Below, piece after piece: positions 60,156-64,000 of a DNA stretch of 64,000 nucleotides (the first letter of the stretch is position 1; the number at the start of each line of letters is the position of its first letter). Under the pieces are notes generated by a model, which was given only the letters and a program-made list of their open reading frames with translations, searched no databases and was not told the DNA's origin. The stretch is from the NCBI GenBank assembly GCA_030686995.1, contig CM060696.1, positions 110,170,949 to 110,234,948 of the forward strand. The letters run 5' to 3'. Both the position numbers and the translations under genes were made by a program. The DNA is from Artemisia argyi. Its lineage: Eukaryota; Streptophyta; Magnoliopsida; Asterales; Asteraceae.

Positions 60156-60698
60156 TGTTGGGATATGAAATATCAAAGTGCTTCTGGATGTCAAAATACT
60201 GCTGCATGAAGAACAAAAGTCAACGTACTGCTGAAGAATAAAGTCAAAGTACTGCCGATATGAAGAATGATTAAAAGTACTTCGAAGGAAGCAAGGACTG
60301 ATATGCAATATTAGATAAGGATTAATGTGTAATATTAGATGATTATTCTAGAATTAGTTAGGGATAATTACTTGTCGTTCAAGAATTATATGTTGTAAAC
60401 CGACTTAAGGTTATCTATATAAAGAGCCTTAAGAGGTATTGGTCGATAGAGTTTTTAGAAGTTTTACAAGTTAGAAGTCGATCAAAGTTAAATAGTTAGG
60501 GATTGTTAGTGAATCTGTGTAACAAAGCAGGTTCAAAGTTTGGATAATATAAAAGTTCTTCTTAAGCTTTGTGTTAGTAGATTCCACATACTTTACAAGG
60601 TCAAACAGTGTTTCAATATTAATAGTGTTGAGTTTACTCAATATTGTTAAACCCTTACAAGCTACAAAGTAGTTTGATCAGAGTATATCGATCCAACA
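60156..60698 (+). repeat. 3' LTR of SIRE-type copia
   Basis: 543 bp, equal in length to the 5' LTR. Differences noticed include A/G changes in TTCAAAGGAAAC versus TTCGAAGGAAGC and CCGCATAC versus CCACATAC. Confidence 0.95.
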
Positions 60699-60703
60699 CT
60701 TTC

Positions 60704-61018
60704 AAACCCGAGCCAAACCCGTATGGTGATTCCTACAACCCTTCTTGGAAAAATCACCCAAACCTTAGGTGGAAACAAAACCAAGCCAATTCTTCCAATC
60801 CGCCTAATCGTTACCAACCAAACGATCCACCCTCCAACCGTACTTTCAACAACAATCCTTCTAACAACTATGGTAGTACCAACAATCTTGAAGGATTGAT
60901 GTCCAAGTTTATGGCATCTCAAGAGGCTCGCATACCTAGGTTTGAAACCGAATTCAACCAACAACAAACGGAGATGACCAATAAGATTGACAACTTGTTG
61001 AAAGCCCTCAACAACTAA
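60704..61018 (+). CDS. Athila-type gag, 3' part (continuation after copia)
   Basis: In the frame of 47261-48262 once the copia and one copy of CTTTC are set aside. Asn/Pro-rich (NPPNRYQPNDPPSN) with a C-terminal helix ending NKIDNLLKALNN and a TAA stop. No sequence lost at the insertion, so the gag was intact when the copia landed. Confidence 0.85.
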   Translation, partial: KPEPNPYGDSYNPSWKNHPNLRWKQNQANSSNPPNRYQPNDPPSNRTFNNNPSNNYGSTNNLEGLMSKFMASQEARIPRFETEFNQQQTEMTNKIDNLLKALNN

Positions 61019-61960
61019 GCGTTAACTACACCTACGAAGGATACTAGGGACGCCAATAGCGGAATCCAAACTAAGGACCCCTCGTCATCCAAACACGTCC
61101 ACTTTGTCAATGTTGTCACCATTAAGCCAATAGATAAGGATATAGAAGAAAGTGACAAAGATGAAGTTGGAGTAGAAACCGAGACTAGGGATGAAATTAG
61201 GGAAGTTGAGGTTAATAAGGGAGAAGAGTTAGAGGAAGTAGAGACTGTAGAAGAGTACTTTGATAAGTTGCCCACCAAGGAAGAACGGGAATATCATAAG
61301 GATTTATTCGATGGCCCCGAGACACCATATATCCTTGGCTCACCCCTTATCAAAATGGGAGATCCATCTAACATCAACATACCATGCAACATTGGGCATA
61401 TGCATATATGGAAAGCTTATATCGATCTTAGATCTCCTATAAACATCATGACTAGGACTTATTATAATTGGGTAATGAAGGAACAACTTGGTTATAGGAT
61501 GATGCCCAATAAGAATTTGATAAGTAATTTTGTAGGAAGAGTGAAGGGATTGCATGTGATTATAGGAAATTTCACTTATGAAATCGATTTTATGATAGTA
61601 GAGGATACTCGTCCGGTGATAGAAGCTTGCCTAAGTCAAGTAGTGTTCGGAAAACCATTCGTTGAGGCCACTAAGATGAGTTATGATCCAACTTTAGGAA
61701 TAGTTAGGTTCAAGGAAGAGAATGATGAGATTGCCTACCAAATGCCCTATAAGATTGAGCAGTACCGCATCCTGTCAACCGTAGAAAAGGAACACAAACA
61801 AGCGGCTTATTATAGGAATGATGAGGATAGACGTAGAGGAGTAGAGTATGTGATGAATAGGAAGCTTGGTTTCTACAAAGAATGCTTGCAACTAGGTCCG
61901 GAATACAAAACTGGTGTAGGAGATGACCTAGAGAGTGAAACCAACGATGAGGTCACGTAG
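61019..61960 (+). CDS. Retropepsin-like ORF of element D
   Basis: Open in the gag frame straight after the gag stop; the first ATG is at 61440 if ATG is required, while the recorded open part with homology starts near 61268 (TTG-proximal). It may be expressed by readthrough or as a gag-pro fusion. Acidic linker (61140-61260), then the same module as 34220-35242: IPCNIGHMHIWKAYIDL, RSPINIM, NFVGRVKGLHVIIGN, DFMIVEDT, VVFGKPFVE, ending ESETNDEVT. The catalytic triplet position reads DLR in place of D-[ST]-G. Confidence 0.7.
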   Translation, partial: ALTTPTKDTRDANSGIQTKDPSSSKHVHFVNVVTIKPIDKDIEESDKDEVGVETETRDEIREVEVNKGEELEEVETVEEYFDKLPTKEEREYHKDLFDGPETPYILGSPLIKMGDPSNINIPCNIGHMHIWKAYIDLRSPINIMTRTYYNWVMKEQLGYRMMPNKNLISNFVGRVKGLHVIIGNFTYEIDFMIVEDTRPVIEACLSQVVFGKPFVEATKMSYDPTLGIVRFKEENDEIAYQMPYKIEQYRILSTVEKEHKQAAYYRNDEDRRRGVEYVMNRKLGFYKECLQLGPEYKTGVGDDLESETNDEVT

Positions 61961-61968
61961 TAACCCAT

Positions 61969-64000
61969 TGTTGGGATTTATACTTGAGTTGATATTGACA
62001 AAATATGAAAGATGAAGGACTTATGAAGACAAAGTGAAGAACGCAAAAGACAAGGGACTTGCTTTACAAATAAGTTATTTCAATATAGTCCTTCGTAGTA
62101 TTCTTGTAACCCTAGTATCTCTATTATATAAAAAGATACAGGGAATTGATATTATGTACGTACAAGATGTAAAGTCCAGAAAAAGTGTGTGTGTGTGTGT
62201 CTAGGGCGTATAGTTATTGTAAACGCCTAGACTTGTTGATTTGTGGTTAAGCCTCAACGATCTTAGATCGCTGTTAGTGTGTAACCGTGCTACACTTGAT
62301 CACGTAGCATTGGGGCTTTGATGTATGTTAGAGTAGAGATGATGACGAAGAAAAACCTTGTTAATAATATTGTTCTTATTCCGCTATGATTTATCTTATG
62401 AACATTATTATTCCTAGATTAGACTTAATTGTCTTGAGCCAAAATGGTCCTAGAAACTATCTTATTATTGACGCTATTAGTTTCTAACATGTGGTATCAG
62501 AGCGGGGGCTCTTGATATCTAGGATTTACAAGGTTCGTTGTCGAAGAACGAAGAAAACAAGAAAAATTCGATTTTGGTTCAATTTTCATAACTCACTGCA
62601 GGTCAGTTTTCAAGGCGCGATATCTCCTTCGTTAACCGTTGGATCGGGCTGAAATTTTTACTGGAGGTTCTCAACATGTCAAGGAAGAGTTTCACCGGAG
62701 GGATCTTCGATCTGAGCTTCCAACAAAAAGTTAAAAATTCTCGAAAACTGTTGCAGAGAGAGGTATATTGTTTCGAATTTTTAAGGGTTTTTAGGGTTTT
62801 GGTTCTGCATTTATTACTCAGTGTGTTGCTATTCATGGTGAATTTATTGGTGCTGCTATTGCTATATTAAACCCTAACTGATTGAAACCCTAATTGGTTA
62901 AAACCCTAATTTGATTAAAGTTACTGGTCATGGAGAGTAAGGGTGTCGGTTTAGTGAGATGGAATAACGGTCTTGCATGCTACTTATTATTTGATGATCA
63001 ACGAGTGTTCTGGTGTTAGCAAGATGACTAATAGTACTTGAGTAACAAAACGCTGTCGTCCTTTGCATATGGAATGGTTGTATTATTATATTATTATGTG
63101 AAGTAACAGGTCATGACACAAGAACAGTTAGTATGGACCACATGAGGTCTTTTTGCTGCTCTTTGAACACAAGAAAGAAAGGGTTGTACTGATGCTACTT
63201 GTATCAAAGGGTAATGGTATGTTTTCAGTAAACATCTGCTGGTCCCTATCTATTTTGTTTGTACTGCCCAAGATTTAAGTTCCCACTTCTGATAATTTGT
63301 TTCCACTGGGTGTACAAAATTTACCACTGCTACGCTTCCCGTTACCACTGCAAGTTGTTCGTTACCACTGCTTATGCAAATATGTTTCCACTGCTGTCTT
63401 AATAGTTACCTCTGCTGCGTTTCAACTTTCCACGGCTGCCTAAAAGGTTCCCACTGCTATCTTTAGAGTTTGTACGGCCGGTTTAACTTTGTACTGCTCA
63501 CTTGAATTTTCGTACTGGTCTGGACAAAACACGAATACGAGCATCTTTGAATGATATAACTGGTTATTAAATTGTGGGATTCACGAGGATAGGGTGTATG
63601 TGGGGTTGGCTATAATGAAGATTCGCTTTTTGATTGATAAATCAATGTCAATCTCATACTTAATTGAATGAGAGGTAAATTATTTAATTTTGCAAGTTTT
63701 GTGGTATGATGATGCAAAGTGGGACAGTAGGGCTGATATCTTTCTCAACTTGTCAGTTTGTTGTTTCCTACATTCGTGAATATGTTATAGCAATATATCA
63801 CATAGGTCGTTGTTAAAGTTAGTGGTTAATGATTGAAAGATTATTGTGATTCGGTGGCTATGGGAACATTAATCTGGTACTCCAATAATAATGGGTCAGT
63901 GATATTATTATTGCTTGTGAGTATTTAAGGAGAATATTTGGATTCTGGTTACAGTTTCGAGATGCCAAAGGAGACATGTTTACTGGTCTTCGTATTGTTA
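61969..64000 (+). mobile_element. Second copia element, 5' LTR and leader (runs off window)
   Basis: The LTR TGTTGGGATTTATAC...TTTCTAACA occupies 61969-62489 and is followed by TGGTATCAGAGC (62492-62503), the initiator tRNA-Met primer site. TATA-like TATATAAAAAG near 62126. It interrupts element D eight bases after its retropepsin-like stop codon. No gag start is visible up to 64000, so the leader is at least 1.5 kb. Its target duplication cannot be checked. Confidence 0.88.
63256..63525 (+). repeat. Degenerate ~21-bp tandem repeat in copia leader
   Basis: About 13 units headed TT[AT]CCACTGCT-like words (TTTGTACTGCC, TTACCACTGCT, TTTCCACTGCT, TTCCCACTGCT and so on), mostly 20-23 bases apart. 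Heads are conserved, tails vary. No ORF spans it. Confidence 0.85.

Larger units (their letters stand above)
48263..60698 (+). mobile_element. SIRE-type Ty1/copia retrotransposon, 12.4 kb
   Basis: Flanked by CTTTC (48258-48262 and 60699-60703), with 543-bp LTRs TGTTGGGATATG...GATCCAACA at both ends. By eye the LTRs differ at about three sites, so insertion was recent. Primer-binding site TGGTATCAGAGC (48809-48820) matches initiator tRNA-Met. Order: gag, pol (protease, integrase, RT, RNase H), an antisense ORF, a long sense ORF, a gene-free tail, polypurine tract, 3' LTR. The size and the extra ORF after pol fit the SIRE/Maximus group. Gag-pol carries several stops and frameshifts, so this copy is not autonomous. 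Confidence 0.95.
47088..61968 (+). mobile_element. Internal part of Athila/Tat-like element D, interrupted twice
   Basis: Order: primer-binding site from 47094 (TGGCGCCGCAGCCGGGGA, a good tRNA-Asp match), gag, then a retropepsin-like ORF, then a second insertion at 61969. A SIRE-type copia (48263-60698) splits the gag at CTTTC. Reverse transcriptase and integrase, if present, would lie beyond the window, so autonomy is unknown. Confidence 0.9.

Overview
The window is nuclear DNA of a flowering plant. Introns have GT/AG borders, intergenic DNA is AT-rich, one gene is a plant-only G protein, and about half the sequence is LTR retrotransposon. The style of the retroelement proteins (Athila-like gag, a SIRE-type copia with a long extra ORF after pol, a retropepsin-like ORF without polymerase) resembles what I know from Asteraceae such as Tanacetum or Artemisia. 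The family is an inference and the species is not determined.

Two host genes stand out. An extra-large G protein (XLG) lies on + at 5415-10913 in 8 coding exons (888 codons). An ARGONAUTE1 gene lies on - at 26480-19080 in 21 coding exons (1077 codons), with a 5'UTR intron and an in-frame miR168 site at 26021-26041. For both, exon borders were set by hand and exon lengths keep one frame end to end. A small Pro-rich ORF at 12026-12562 is unassigned.

The rest is mostly mobile DNA. (1) An Athila/Tat-like family with LTRs starting TGAT and ending ATCA appears as a partial LTR (1-748, -), a solo LTR with a 919-bp internal tandem duplication (14361-16899, TSD TTAAT), a complete non-autonomous element (32639-41205, TSD ATCGT) and an element entering at 45785 and still open at 61968. 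Its LTR promoter carries a cluster of the palindrome TGACGSCGTCA just upstream of a TATA box. (2) A different 3.7-kb solo LTR (35717-39451, TSD GGCGT) sits inside the complete element. (3) A 12.4-kb SIRE-type copia (48263-60698, TSD CTTTC, LTRs 543 bp each) is inserted in the gag of the last Athila-like element. It carries an antisense ORF and a long sense ORF that diverge from a shared intergenic region with TATA boxes on both strands. (4) A second copia starts at 61969 and runs off the window. (5) There are Helitron-like termini, several MITEs, a 1.55-kb foldback element, a decayed Harbinger-ORF1-like gene and a decayed copia integrase fragment.

The most unusual items are the divergent accessory gene pair inside the copia, the bZIP-type palindrome array in the Athila-like LTRs, a retropepsin-like ORF family whose active-site glycine is gone in both copies, and duplicated pieces of exon 20 and of the introns around exon 19 in AGO1. 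I found no tRNA, rRNA or CRISPR array.
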